Under the pieces are notes generated by a model, which was not told the origin of the DNA, did no database searches, and saw only the letters and a program-made list of their open reading frames with translations. 64,000 bases of DNA from Epinephelus fuscoguttatus (lineage: Eukaryota > Chordata > Actinopteri > Perciformes > Serranidae), in NCBI RefSeq assembly GCF_011397635.1, contig NC_064758.1:16359013-16423012 (forward strand), read 5' to 3'. Positions within the stretch are counted from its first letter, which is position 1. Each line of letters begins with the position of its first letter. Shown in pieces: positions 1 to 11,053 of this stretch. The position numbers and the translations under genes were made by a program.

Positions 1-31
1 ACAAACTCTTAAATGAGGCAGCACTGATCAA

Positions 32-249
32 ATATGAATCTAGATTCTGTTACTGATTTGCCTATTTCTCACCTCAGATGTTTTCAGGAACATATTTTAG
101 TGTACTGTTTAGCTGTAAAATGAGAAAGTTAGTCTGGCTGCTGGGGTACAAACTTTCTCATTTTACAGCTAAACAGTACACTAAAATATGTTTCTGAAAA
201 CATCTGAGGTGAGAAATAGGCAATGCAGTAACAGAATCTTGATTTATAT
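32..249. repeat. Long perfect-like inverted repeat (hairpin), 99-bp arms
   Basis: Positions 32-130 and 151-249 are near-identical reverse complements separated by only 20 bases, so a transcript of either strand would fold into a ~99-bp hairpin. Diverged single-arm copies of the same sequence occur at 22181-22256 and 22350-22440, so this is a dispersed fish repeat in foldback form, not unique DNA. No coding potential is seen; the minus-strand reading frame across it is a by-product of the palindrome. It may be a MITE or the inner part of a larger foldback element. Confidence 0.85.
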
Positions 250-2325
250 TTTTTCTGCGCTGCCCAGTTGGACAGTTTGACCGCAGTTCATGAGCAGTGA
301 TTGACATGACTGACAGCTTCGTTACAGACTCCTCGACTCTGATTAGTTGTTTTTTTGGTGTGCCGTGGTAGATTCTAGTGAATGCCATCAGAGGCAGTAA
401 AAAGAGGAGGAAGGGTATGACTTTTTTTCTCCACAGACTTATCTGTGTACTCAGGCTGTTCTCACAAACTGTTCGTATGTTCTCCTGCAAAAAGTAATGC
501 ACCCAAATTTATACATATCCCACGTAGGACTATACCACAAGCTAGAGAAGACGTCATCACCCCATTTATCTTTACGTAGCAAATAGCTGTTTGATGCAAT
601 ATCAATGCTCCGAATGTCGCATACAGCTCCTTTACAGTCTCTCTATCTTCACCTCTTTGACCCTTCCACTTCTCTGTCTACCATCCTCTTCATCTTCTGC
701 ATTTCCATCTGACTTTCTCCATTATGCCAAGCTAAACTTTTCCATCTCTCATCAGAGGTGACAGGATTTTGGCTTTTGTGCATTGCTGGCTTAGAAAAAC
801 CCCCACAAAGGCCATGAGGTTTTATCACACGACACTCATGTGTCAGAATTTTCCAAATGCTCCGTTTTTCCTTCCCAAACCACCTGCATTGTCATTTTTA
901 ATCACTTTGGAACATGATCGCTAGTTGAAAATGTTAAAATGAATCTGCGTTGTTGTTTGCATGGTCTTCAAGTCCCCATCGTCTTCTACGACCTTCTAAC
1001 CATTTTTGTCTCATAGCTTGTAATTCTCTCCCTCACTCTCTCCCTTCTCTTTAATGCCAGCACTATTTCTTTACCTCTTATCTATCATTTCCTTTTGTCT
1101 CTCCCTTATTGTCTCCTGCCATTAGCTAACCAGTCTGTCTCTCCACTCTTCCGTCAGTTTTTTCTTTAGGCTCTTTGACCCTCCTTCCCCTCTTTTCTCT
1201 CCCCTTTCTCTGTTTCCATTCCTTTTCACTTCGCTCCCTCTTCTCATTGACATTTCTCTCTCTCTCAGCAGCTCTTTCTTTCACTCTCTGGGTGTCTCTA
1301 CCACCACCAGCTCTCCTTGCCCCTCATCCCACCACCCCTCGCTCGCACGCATACACACACACAACACACACATACACACACTCTTTCCTCATTCATATTC
1401 CACCTGTGTCAGTCTCCTTGGAGTTGTCTGAGGGAATCAAATCCACCTTCAAATTCATCTTTTTATTCTTCTTATTCCCTCTCCGACTCAAGGTCTTATT
1501 CTTTTCTCTATTCTTCTCTGTAGTGTGCGTTTGGGTGAGTAAGTAAGTGTAATGGTCTGTGTAGATTTAATTGGGATTTTGTTGTTTACAACAACACAAA
1601 CATATCAGAAAATACTCATATAAACAGCACAATCAGTAGACGTATATTCAGTATCTACACAATGACATAAAATTGCTCCATCTGAATTTCTCCTGAATAC
1701 ATCTACCTAAAAGCAGAAGATAAAACAGACAAGGACAAGGTGAAATGTACGGGGGGGGGAAACAGGATGAAAAAGAGGAGAATCCTGTCGAGTCTCTGTA
1801 GAGGACAGTCAAGGATGCTGGCAGCTTTAAAGGGTATCACCAGTGTTATTTGATTATTTTCTTTTTTCCATTAGGAAGCACTGTTACACACTCCGGCTGG
1901 CAGTAAGGAGGCTAAACAAAACTCAAAGTAGAGTGAGAGGTAGCCTTTTGACCTTCAGTAGTCTTTGCTGTACAGCATGGTAGGAATTTTTAAAGGGCAA
2001 TGGAAATATATAATGAAGTAATCTAAGCACCGAGGTCTACTAAGGAGCCTTCACAGCTTTCAACCACATCTCACTGTCTTATCTCACAGCACAGGATAAC
2101 CACTGTCTCTCATCATGTGACCAAAGTTCCACATTCAGTTTATATGATGAAACCTGAGCCGGCTCCAGTTGCTGAATGAAGACTGTGAGATGTGGTGAAA
2201 ATCTCTTGAAGCCAAATAAGTACAACCAAGATTATTTTTCCTAGATCAAGAATTAATATCCACACTCAAAGCAATGGAAATGTTAATGCTTGCATGCATG
2301 TGTATTAATGTATAAATTCATGTAT
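250..2325. other. Gene-free stretch, pyrimidine-rich
   Basis: No recognisable gene. Positions 1020-1545 are strongly C/T-rich on the plus strand with a short CA-rich patch near 1350-1382; reading frames here are low-complexity and not convincing proteins. The rest (1546-2325) shows nothing identifiable. Confidence 0.6.
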
Positions 2326-2452
2326 CATCCATCCATCCATCCATAATATTGTAACCGCTTCTACTATTCAGAGTTGCGAGGGGGGCTGGAGTTGATCCCA
2401 GCTGACATTGGGTGAAGGCGTGGCACACCCTGGACAGGTCATCAGACTATCA
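2326..2452 (+). repeat. Fish dispersed repeat, LINE-tail-like fragment
   Basis: Starts with ATCC tandem units and continues with the 'gtaaccgctt...gatcccagctgac...ccctggacaggtc' block. A longer copy of the same block is at 15667-15958 in this window. Short and diverged, so a fossil fragment. Confidence 0.7.
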
Positions 2453-2647
2453 CTGGATTAATTCACGTAACATGCTATACAATTTTAAATTTGTGTCATA
2501 ACAGTCAAACAGTGCGGTTTCCAATGGGATAAAAATGGATCCATTTTACATACTGTCATTATTAATGCGCATCTAAATGCATTTCACTAAATCAGAAACA
2601 AAAGCACCACATTTGGAAATTTATTTGGCTTTTTTAAAAGTATTTAA

Positions 2648-3030
2648 AGGGAAACTTCAGTATTTTTCAGTCTGGACCCTATTTTCCCATGTTTTAGTTT
2701 TTTGGGGGGTTTTTTTGTCTACATAAGTGACAGTGTCTGACATCAATTACTGAGCAAGAGCGCTGCAGCTGGCAGCAGTGAGACAGACTACAATGAAGTC
2801 TTCGATGCAATAGTGCACTGTCAATGTACATCTACTGAAAGTGTTTGTTGTTGCCACTGACAGGTTCAGATAGTTACTGTAAGTGTCTGACAAAGAAATA
2901 AAATAGCTTTCCCCTACGCTTTGAATGAGCCAGTCTGTTTGTGTCTGACCAAGTCTCCATCCAGGAGAAGTCTCATTCTGAAGACTCAGGAGTGCAGGAC
3001 TACAATGACAGACCACATTAGGTGAAAGGT
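2648..3030 (+). mobile_element. Left end of a TTAA-flanked DNA element
   Basis: TTAA (2644-2647) is followed by AGGGAAACTTCAG and a 'ctggaccctattttcc' block, which is the same terminal sequence as the element at 19717-21714. The right terminus was not found, so the 3' limit is approximate. TTAA target sites with AGGG ends are known for Kolobok and piggyBac-type transposons; assignment to either is inference. Confidence 0.5.
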
Positions 3031-3109
3031 AAAGTGGACGTACGTTGACGGTGTGCTTTCAAGATTACAGTGCAGACTGTTTTGTGGCTGCCAGTGACAG
3101 CCCTCTTGC

Positions 3110-3340
3110 TCAATATTGGATCCATAGTCGTTATTGACGTTGCTAGTATTGTTATTGTCGTTATTGTTATTACGATTTGCCTGTTGTTACCATTGTTAAT
3201 GTTATAATTTGGTCTTTGTCATTGGTATTATAACTTGTTTATGTTGTTATAATTTGCCTGTTGTCGTTGTTGATGCCGTCTTTGTAATAATTTGCTCGTT
3301 GTTGTTGTCATAATTGGCTTGTAATTTGCTTGTTGTTGTC
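3110..3340 (+). repeat. Degenerate TTG-rich tandem array
   Basis: Irregular units of the type 'ttgttataatttgcctgttg' recur through the stretch, with a satellite patch at 3895-3960. Strand asymmetric (G/T on plus). No gene. Confidence 0.55.
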
Positions 3341-4965
3341 AACATCATAGAGTTCTCAAGGGATGATGTTTTTCTGTAGACCAATGCAGAAGTTAGCATC
3401 GCACCAGTTCCCTTGTCAAACAGCCTATGGGTTATTTCCATTGGATTTGGGATTACTGCAGAAAATAAGCTCTGTGGCAAACAAAGGTTCATGATAGTTA
3501 CGAGTTTTATTTAGCAAGATAATCTTCACAAGTGATCACCAGTTTCACGATTACTGAAGCCTAAATGCAATCACCAGAGTTAAAAAGCTAAAACAAATTG
3601 GAATACAGTCGCATAACCTGATGTCACCACCATATCAACACTGTAAAGCTGTGTTCGGTGCAGCTTGGCGTGATGAAGTTTGGAAGTCTCATTTAGCCTC
3701 TTGTTGGCAACTGCCTTTTTTATTTTATGTCAGAGAACAAAATGGGAAAATCTCGCTTGTGATATCCACAGACCTTATTTTAGGCATCCAACCAAAAAAA
3801 CATTCAAAAAAACGTTGACTTTGAGATGAAGGAACCAGGAGTGACAAAATACTAACTCATTTCTGAGTTTTAGGACTCATTCCTGGCAGACTCTATTGTT
3901 GTTGTCATTGTTGACGTTTTTGTAAGTTGCCTATTGTAGTTGTACATTGCCTGTTGTTGTAAAATGCACCTGGCTTACACTGTAATTGACAGTTGCTGTT
4001 TTGTGTTTAGGGGGAGTTTAGCATTTGTTTTGAAACAGTAATAATAGTCCTACATGTGCTGCTTTCATCTGTTTTGCATAAACTCAGTGGGTGCAACCCT
4101 CCCTCTACAGTTTCCCATTCTGTTAGTGTTGATGTTTACCAATTACACTTTGATAGGCAAAAGAATAACATCAAAAAACAGATTTATTTCTCATTAACTT
4201 CTCTAAGTTAAAGTGCAGTCGATAAGGTGCGTATGTATGAATCCCCAGTGCATCAGTAGTGAGGATGAACATGAATCAGACCTTTACAACTGGTAATTAC
4301 AGAAACTGTGTGGTAAAGTCATGTTCAATAAAGTGATCCTAGTTGTCTTATTTAAAATGTCATTCATCAATACAGCAGCATTTCTCTGTAAGTTGTTTTT
4401 CTGAAAGTGGTGATTTCAGGAAGGTTGCGTGAGCCACAGAGGAGTAGAAACAAAGAAATGAGCACCCCCAACTCAAATTTCATCAACAGAAAATCCAGAA
4501 AACCAACACAGTACCATCTGCATTGTTGTCGCCAGCAACAACAACTCACAAATTATCACAATAAGACAAACAATTAATTTCTGGGTGATGGTTGCTATGC
4601 CAACACTTTGTGTATGCAGGGCATTAGTTCATGATTTCTCTTGTTATCTCTGCAGATAGAAAGATGTAATTGGAATGTGGGACAGCTGCTCCTCCTCTCT
4701 TCCCCTCATTCCTTACCCTGTGACTAACACAACACACCAGCTAAATTTGGCCTTCCATCCACACTAACCTGCCAATTTTTACACCCCAAAACTGATGAGT
4801 TATTTTGAGAAAAGGGGAGGAAAGCAGAGATTTTTAAAAATCACGACATAAGCCTGCTCAGACACAGTATGGAGCTGTGTGATGGTCAGGTCACAGGGAC
4901 AAACCTCTTATCCACTCTGTGACCACGGACTTTAAATGTCAGGATAGATGATTACACAGCGCAAC
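3341..4965. other. Gene-free stretch
   Basis: No convincing exon, RNA gene or intact repeat recognised, apart from the TTG patch at 3895-3960. The short reading frames present are random-length and compositionally ordinary. Confidence 0.5.
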
Positions 4966-5380
4966 TGACCCTTTGCTAAGCCCCGCCCCTTTGTAATGGT
5001 CCTTCAAGCTTCGGCGCAAGCATGGAGCCCAAATTGTAATTAACTGCACTCCCTGAAGACATATTGTCACATTTTTGGAAAACAGACAGAAGAGTCTACG
5101 GTATGTGTTTGAAGGATATATCCAGGATGTCAAAGTCTCTCAGCAGCAAATACAGGTTAAAAAGGTAAAGACAGAAGCTGAAGCTGAACTATACAGATCA
5201 CAGTGTAAAAGTGAGCCACCATGTCACTGGCGATCGAGACAGAAGACAATGAATAGAAAGGGAAACTTTGCCGATTTCCAACCAGCTGTGTGCCACCAGC
5301 ACCAAGACCCCAGCCAGCAGACAGGCAGGGAGCTCCAGGGGAAGCCAAACACCATTTATCTGCGCACAATGTGATGACAC
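4966..5380 (+). pseudogene. Fragment of a fish transposon-borne gene (SWIM/YqaJ-like protein), tentative
   Basis: The frame from about 5075 gives a segment reading RYVFEGYIQDVKVSQQQIQV, resembling the N-terminal part of multicopy fish proteins with SWIM zinc-finger and YqaJ-like nuclease domains that travel in DNA transposons. The preceding 'ctaagccccgcccctttg' block resembles their 5' flank. Only about 60 residues look protein-like; what follows is not. No start, stop or partner exon is evident. Identification rests on recalled family resemblance and needs a protein search. Confidence 0.35.
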
Positions 5381-5644
5381 ACAGCTGGCTGAATATGGTC
5401 AAAATTTCCCTGTTTCCCTTCACTATTCCTGTACAGCAGGGTTGGTCATTGATCACTGTTAATCATTAAAAAGCAAAAGCAGCATGTGTATACATTCAGT
5501 AGGCTATATCTTCAGTAGTTACCTAGCTAACCCTACACTTTTCAGGGTTTGATTTTGGTTTTGGAACAATGCAGAAACGTATATCTCCTTACAACCCAGC
5601 TCATTGTCAGTGAGCAATAAAAACAAACTGCATAAGATAGTTAA

Positions 5645-5990
5645 TATGCCCAGTAAAATTGCAGCATGACAATGACCTGCGAGTTCCAAGTGGCGAGGAA
5701 AGGGCAGGTGATTACTAGAGAGGTTTCACATGCCCTATTCAGTGTACACAAGCTCTTACCATCAGGCAGAAGGTACAGGGCGCCAGCCTTCTGAACCAAT
5801 CAGGCTCACAGATCATTCGTGCCCACCAGTATTGCACTGTCGAACAAACTGTGCAAAATAGTTGATCCTCTACGTGTGAGGATGTTGCACCTTATGATAT
5901 GTGGAGCACTTTAATGATATCTGGTGAATAGGTCTATAGTATGGAAGAGGTGCCCTGTTGTTGATGTCTTTGGTATTGCTGTCAGTGTTA
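5645..5990 (+). repeat. LINE ORF2 C-terminal remnant, copy 1
   Basis: About 5751-5870 translates, with one stop, to LLPSGRRYRAP then a RSFVPTSIALSNKL segment, typical of the extreme C-terminus of CR1/L2-like non-LTR retrotransposon proteins. A paralogous copy is at 13308-13740. Both are truncated and decayed. Confidence 0.65.
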
Positions 5991-6172
5991 TTATAGTTGT
6001 CTTTTTATTTGTCTGACAATTGCTATACGTCAAAATGAATTTCTGAAAGGACTAATTAATATCTGTGTATCTATCTAACCTGTGTCATTAATACACCTAA
6101 CCCAGACACAACATTTAGCTTGAAATCCACAAAACCAGCCTGAAAATGAAGGAACGATTGCACGAGAATCTA

Positions 6173-6446
6173 CAGTACAGGCCAAAAGTTTGGACACACC
6201 TTCTCATTCAATGCGTTTTCTTTATTTTCATGACTATTTACATTGTAGATTCGCACTGAAGGCATCAAAACTATGAATGAACACATGTGGAGTTATGTAC
6301 TTAACAAAAAAAGGTGAAATAACTGAAAACATGTTTTATATTCGAGTTTCTTCAAAATAGCCACCCTTTGCTCTGATTACTGCTTTGCACACTCTTGGCA
6401 TTCTCTCCATGAGCTTCAAGAGGTAGTCACCTGAAATGGTTTCCAC
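6173..6446 (+). repeat. Left terminal inverted repeat of the Tc1-like element
   Basis: Reverse complement of 7528-7801. The inner ~110 bp mirror the transposase C-terminal codons, so the left repeat carries an antisense copy of the gene's 3' end. Confidence 0.9.
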
Positions 6447-6585
6447 TTCACAGGTGTGCCTTATCAGGGTTAATTAGTGGAATTTCTTGCTTTATCAATG
6501 GGGTTGGGACCATCAGTTGTGTTGTGCAGAAGTCAGGTTAATACACAGCCGACAGCCCTATTGGACAACTGTTAAAATTCATATT

Positions 6586-7638
6586 ATGGCAAGAACCAAT
6601 CAGCTAACTAAAGAAAAACGAGTGGCCATCATTACTTTAAGAAATGAAGGTCAGTCAGTCCGGAAAATTGCAAAAACTTTAAATGTGTCCCCAAGCGGAG
6701 TCGCAAAAACCATCAAGCGCTACAACGAAACTGGCACACATGAGGACCAACCCAGGAAAGGAAGACCAAGAGTCACCTCTGCTTCTGAGGATAAGTTCAT
6801 CCGAGTCACCAGCCTCAGAAATCGCAAGTTAACAGCAGCTCAGATTAGAGACCAGATGAATGCCACACAGAGTTCTAGCAGCAGACCCATCTCTAGAACA
6901 ACTGTTAAGAGGAGACTGCGCGAATCAGGCCTTCATGGTCAAATAGCTGCTAGGAAACCACTGCTAAGGAGAGGCAACAGGCAGAAGAGATTTGTTTGGG
7001 CCAAGAAACACAAGGAATGGACATTAGACCAGTGGAAATCTGTGCTTTGGTCTGATGAGTCCAAATTTCAGATCTTTGGTTCCAACCGCCGTGTCTTTGT
7101 GAGACGCAGAAAAGGTGAACGGATGGATTCCACATGCCTGGTTCCCACTGTGAAGCATGGAGGAGGAGGTGTGATGGTGTGGGGGTGTTTTGCTGGTGAC
7201 ACTGTTGGGGATTTATTCAAAATTGAAGGCACACTGAACCAGCATGGCTACCACAGCATCCTGCAGTGACATGCCATCCCATCCGGTTTGCGTTTAGTTG
7301 GACGATCATTTATTTTTCATCAGGACAATGACCCCAAACACACCTCCAGGCTGTGTAAGGGCTATTTGACCAAGAAGGAGAGTGATGGAGTGCTGCGGCA
7401 GATGACCTGGCCTCCACAGTCACCGGACCTGAACCCAATCGAGATGGTTTGGGGTGAGCTGGACCGCAGAGTGAAGGCAAAGGGGCCAACAAGTGCTAAA
7501 CACCTCTGGGAACTCCTTCAAGACTGTTGGAAAACCATTTCAGGTGACTACCTCTTGAAGCTCATCAAGAGAATGCCAAGAGTGTGCAAAGCAGTAATCA
7601 GAGCAAAGGGTGGCGATTTTGAAGAAACTAGAATATAA
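6586..7638 (+). pseudogene. Tc1-like transposase, single in-frame TGA
   Basis: From the ATG at 6586 (MARTNQLTKE), 227 codons are open, then TGA at 7267-7269, then the same frame runs to the stop at 7636-7638, for 350 residue positions in all. Domains: N-terminal paired-like helix-turn-helix (about 5-110) with GRPR at 59-62, then the DDE catalytic domain. Visible catalytic residues are D157 (WSDESKF), D247 (HQDNDPKH) and E286 (LNPIE). Thirty-eight residues lie between the second D and E, against 34 in standard Tc1. The TGA sits before CATGCC where relatives usually have an arginine codon, so CGA-to-TGA deamination is the simplest cause. A longer open frame extends upstream to 6487 but the 6586 ATG matches family starts. 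No full-length protein is expected without readthrough. Confidence 0.93.
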
Positions 7639-7801
7639 AACATGTTTTCAGTTATTTCACCTTTTTTTGTTAAGTACATAACTCCACATGTGTTCATTCA
7701 TAGTTTTGATGCCTTCAGTGAGAATCTACAATGTAAATAGTCATGAAAATAAAGAAAATGTATTGAATGAGAAGGTGTGTCCAAACTTTTGGCCTGTACT
7801 G
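7528..7801 (-). repeat. Right terminal inverted repeat of the Tc1-like element
   Basis: Reverse complement of 6173-6446. It overlaps the last ~37 codons (including stop) of the transposase gene, which ends at 7638. Confidence 0.9.
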
Positions 7802-7969
7802 TATGTGGAGCCCGGCCATGTAGTTGTCTGACCCTTGTCTGAGCTGGGCGATGCTACGTTGTGATTGGCCAGTCTGCATCCAGGGGTGGGACTAAGCAAA
7901 AGGTCCATTCTTTTTTATAATCTGCCAGAAAAGTCATAATCATTAACAGTTGGAATTTATGGTGCGGTG

Positions 7970-8535
7970 CCATTGTTCCAACGGCCCAAAATTCCGAAGG
8001 CCCATTAGTCCGAAAAATTGGACCAAAAGTCCATTTCTCCAACAGCCTGTTATTTGGCTGTTACTTCGAAGTTTCATTCCTCTGAAAATACACACTCCCT
8101 GCAGTTAGTTGCAGATTCCCATTTGCATTTAAGCCATTGATCCTGGGTGTTTTTACCATCCATTCACAGGGTGTTTTTCAGCAACATTTAGGCCACCAAA
8201 CCTTGGTGTTTTTCACCAAGCTGTATCTGCTTTTCCAGCGACATTTGTGCCGTTTTTAGCCAAACCATGATCTTCTCCTACCCATAAGCAAGTGTTTTTT
8301 GTGTCGAGACAAATGTAACTTATCGGTGGTTTACACAAAAGAATAATGCAAAGATTTTTTTGGCGATTGGGTTGTCTAACTGCAGGGAGTATGTATTTTC
8401 GGAGAAACAGGTCTTTGGAGCAATAGGGTTTGCTTTTTGGATAACGAGCTGTTGGAGAAATGGGACATTTCTCATAGAGTGAGACATTTTTCAGACTAAC
8501 AGAGTTCGGAATTTTGGGCTGTTGGAACAATATGG
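7970..8535. mobile_element. Foldback element with ~140-160 bp inverted repeats
   Basis: Positions 7970-8107 and 8376-8535 are reverse complements (shared cores include 'gttccaacggcccaaaattcc' versus its complement, and 'ctgcagttag' at the inner ends). Outer ends start CCAT(A)TTGTTCCAAC. The 270-bp centre has no reading frame of note. Non-autonomous MITE-like; family not named. Confidence 0.75.
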
Positions 8536-8954
8536 AGTTTTGACTGGTGATCAACTAAGGACAACTTAATTCAGCCATAGTAAAATACAGTATCTGTGCT
8601 CACAAAGAGCAGGAGTAAAGAAGGAAACAGAACAGAGGTTCTTCCTTCCTTCTTCCTTCGGGGTGAGTTCGTCCCACCCTTTACCACATGTTGGCCAGCT
8701 GAGCATAGGCTGTGCATCATTCCTCCCCCTTCTCTCTCCCTCACTCCCTCTCTGACAGGCCGGTGGGTCTCCTGGTGAGAGCTGACCTTTCTCCTGAAGG
8801 AGAGAGAGGCAGCAAACCAAGCGAGAGAAGTAGTGATGTGTGTAAATGAGTGAATGATAATTTACTGGGATAGAAAGATAATTGTTTGTGTGTTGTCAGA
8901 CAGAGATGTGCGCACATACACAGTCTGTTAGGATGGGCGGTGAAGTGAATGATG

Positions 8955-8958
<4 letters not shown>

Positions 8959-8993
<35 letters not shown>
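8959..8993. repeat. (TG)n microsatellite
   Basis: About 17 TG units, in a TG/CA-rich stretch running from roughly 8880 to 9735. Confidence 0.95.
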
Positions 8994-8994
<1 letters not shown>

Positions 8995-9290
8995 TGCTTT
9001 TGAACATATGTGTGAAAGTGATTGCATGCTAATGTGTTTGTGTGTGCATTGTGTGTCACACTTGGTAAAATGTGCGAGTGAGAAAGCAGATATAGGGGGT
9101 GTGATTGTACGTGTGCATGCATACCATATGTCCATGGCTTGTGTATGGGTGTGTGTGTGTGTGTGTGGTTAACTGATGGTAAATAGAGATATTTACAGCA
9201 TTGTGTCTTCATGTGGTAACCATGACGACGTCACAGTGGGAGAGGCTGTCTGTCTCAATGCATTATGACATCAATGTTTAACCCTCAGAA

Positions 9291-9312
9291 CACACACACA
9301 CACACACACACA
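9291..9312. repeat. (CA)n microsatellite
   Basis: About 11 CA units followed by scattered shorter CA runs to 9540. All reading frames here are simple-sequence artefacts. Confidence 0.95.
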
Positions 9313-9651
9313 CTCTGTACATGGCAAACACACTCTCACTGTTGGTGAATACAGCTGGTAAACACACACACACACATGCACACACACTGTCGCTGCTTGG
9401 CTACACACACAAACCATGCATTTACATAAAAATGCACACAAACACACACATGATGCCAAGCTGCAGGTGTGTGGCACTCCAGCCTGAAGTGGAGTGACAC
9501 GCACAGCTCTCAACCTTTCACGCACACACACACATAAACAGATGCGTACACACTCAAATGGAGCAGAGCAGGAAGAAAACCTGTTAACACTCAGAGGGAA
9601 GTGTGTAGGTCTCTGAAGTACTTTGAGATCACATTGTAAAGTGGTAATACG

Positions 9652-9654
<3 letters not shown>

Positions 9655-9706
<52 letters not shown>

Positions 9707-9735
9707 CGTGTGTGTGTGTGCATGTGTGTGTGCGT
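9655..9735. repeat. (GT)n compound microsatellite
   Basis: Long GT run with interspersed GCGT and GCAT units; alternating purine-pyrimidine, so a Z-DNA-prone stretch. Confidence 0.95.
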
Positions 9736-10177
9736 GCCTGCCTTTTTTGTACATATTTGCAGAATGTATGTCATTAACTAGAAACCACTCAGGGAGTGCA
9801 CAGGTCAGTCCTCCAAATTTTTTGTTTCATGTAATTATAGAAAATGTCATTTTTAATCACCATGTTAGGGAAGCCCTGAGAGGCAGGTGAGAAAAAAAAT
9901 CTGGTGATCCATTTTCTGATCTAAACTGTTTTCTCTGCTGTGTTTATGACAGAAGAACAGGTGGGAAAAAAGTTTTGCCAAGATAATCTTTCCAAGTTCC
10001 TTTAAAAAAAAACACTTGAAGCAGGTGAAGTTTGTTTTTTTCCATCTGTAAAAACAGGTGAAAGAAAAGTTTTGACTGGTGATTGTTGTAATACTAATTA
10101 TGGCCACAGGAGGCTGACATGTGCCACTACCAGGCTGCCGGAAGTGTGCCGGACTTAGAAGCCAATTTGACATGAAG

Positions 10178-11053
10178 CCCTATTTCCACCAAGCAGTACG
10201 GCATGGTTCACTACAGTTTGGTACACGTTTTTTTGTTGTTGTTTGTTTTCCACTGTGAAAAGTTGTAGATGGTACCAATGGAAACGTTGCTTACCATTAC
10301 CATTTTTGGTCCCCCTCTGTTGGGGAACCTAGCACACAGATCTGGTACTTAAAGGTGGAGCTGTGGACACTGCAGGCCTTTGATTGGTCAGTAGCAGACG
10401 TTCACACTGCTCAGGGCTGAGTTGTGGCTGGTTGTATAACCACTGTTCATACTGTGGCAAGTTTTACATTAGTAAACTTTAACAATATAAAGAAAGGATG
10501 TTCTGCTGCCTCTCGCAGCAGCTGTAGTCTGAGAAAAAAACTTTGACCAATCTTATTTTTATCGTCTCTCTTGGATGACACAGACTTTTAGTAATTAGTA
10601 GATCTTCAAGAGTTTAAAAATAAATCTATTAATTTCGACTGGATAATGTGAACTGCATTCATTCAAATCCTCACTTGGCAAAAAAAACCCATCGTGGATC
10701 GTCGTTCATGAGGGCTCCAGCCAGCTGCGCTTGCCTGAGAAGGACTAAATGCACAAACCTGCTATTTTTCAATATTCCATGGAGAGAGACTCTCACTGCA
10801 GCCTGTTCTATTTTGTTCTGAAAATGTCAGCATGCAACCTCGTTCTGTGGACAATAAATGAGGTGTAGACTCCATTTATTTCACCGGTAATGAGGAAATA
10901 CAGTGAGTGCTGGACGGAGCAGTGAGTGACAACAACCTTGGCCATATTTAAGGGAACTGTTTGCAGTGGAAATGCTAGGGTCTAGGTACCATGTGTGAAG
11001 GGTTACTTTTGGTTCCAAAGGTACCACACCGAAAGTGTTTGGTGGAAACAGGG
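10178..11053. mobile_element. Non-autonomous hAT-like MITE
   Basis: Ends are CCCTATTTCCACCAAGCAGTAC at 10178 and the complementary TTTGGTGGAAACAGGG ending at 11053, imperfect inverted repeats about 20-60 bp long rich in 'ggtacca' type motifs. No transposase is present. This 'cccTgtTtccaCCaag' end is common in fish hAT-derived MITEs (recalled family knowledge). A clean 8-bp target duplication was not visible. Confidence 0.7.

Larger units (their letters stand above)
6173..7801 (+). mobile_element. Tc1-like transposon, nearly intact (DD38E type)
   Basis: A complete element flanked by TA at 6171-6172 and 7802-7803. Both ends read CAGTACAGGCC inward. The terminal inverted repeats are unusually long, about 274 bp (6173-6446 and 7528-7801), with only about eight differences visible by eye, suggesting fairly recent insertion. 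It holds one transposase reading frame interrupted by a single stop. Tc1-family elements move by cut-and-paste into TA sites. Catalytic spacing (D-D-38-E) separates it from classical DD34E Tc1 elements. Confidence 0.95.

Noticed and set aside
158..502. 114-aa minus-strand frame
   Set aside because: Starts in ordinary sequence and ends inside the hairpin repeat; no homology pattern.
9271..9774. 167-aa minus-strand reading frame
   Set aside because: It consists largely of His-Thr and Cys-Val runs from CA/GT microsatellites; no protein family pattern.
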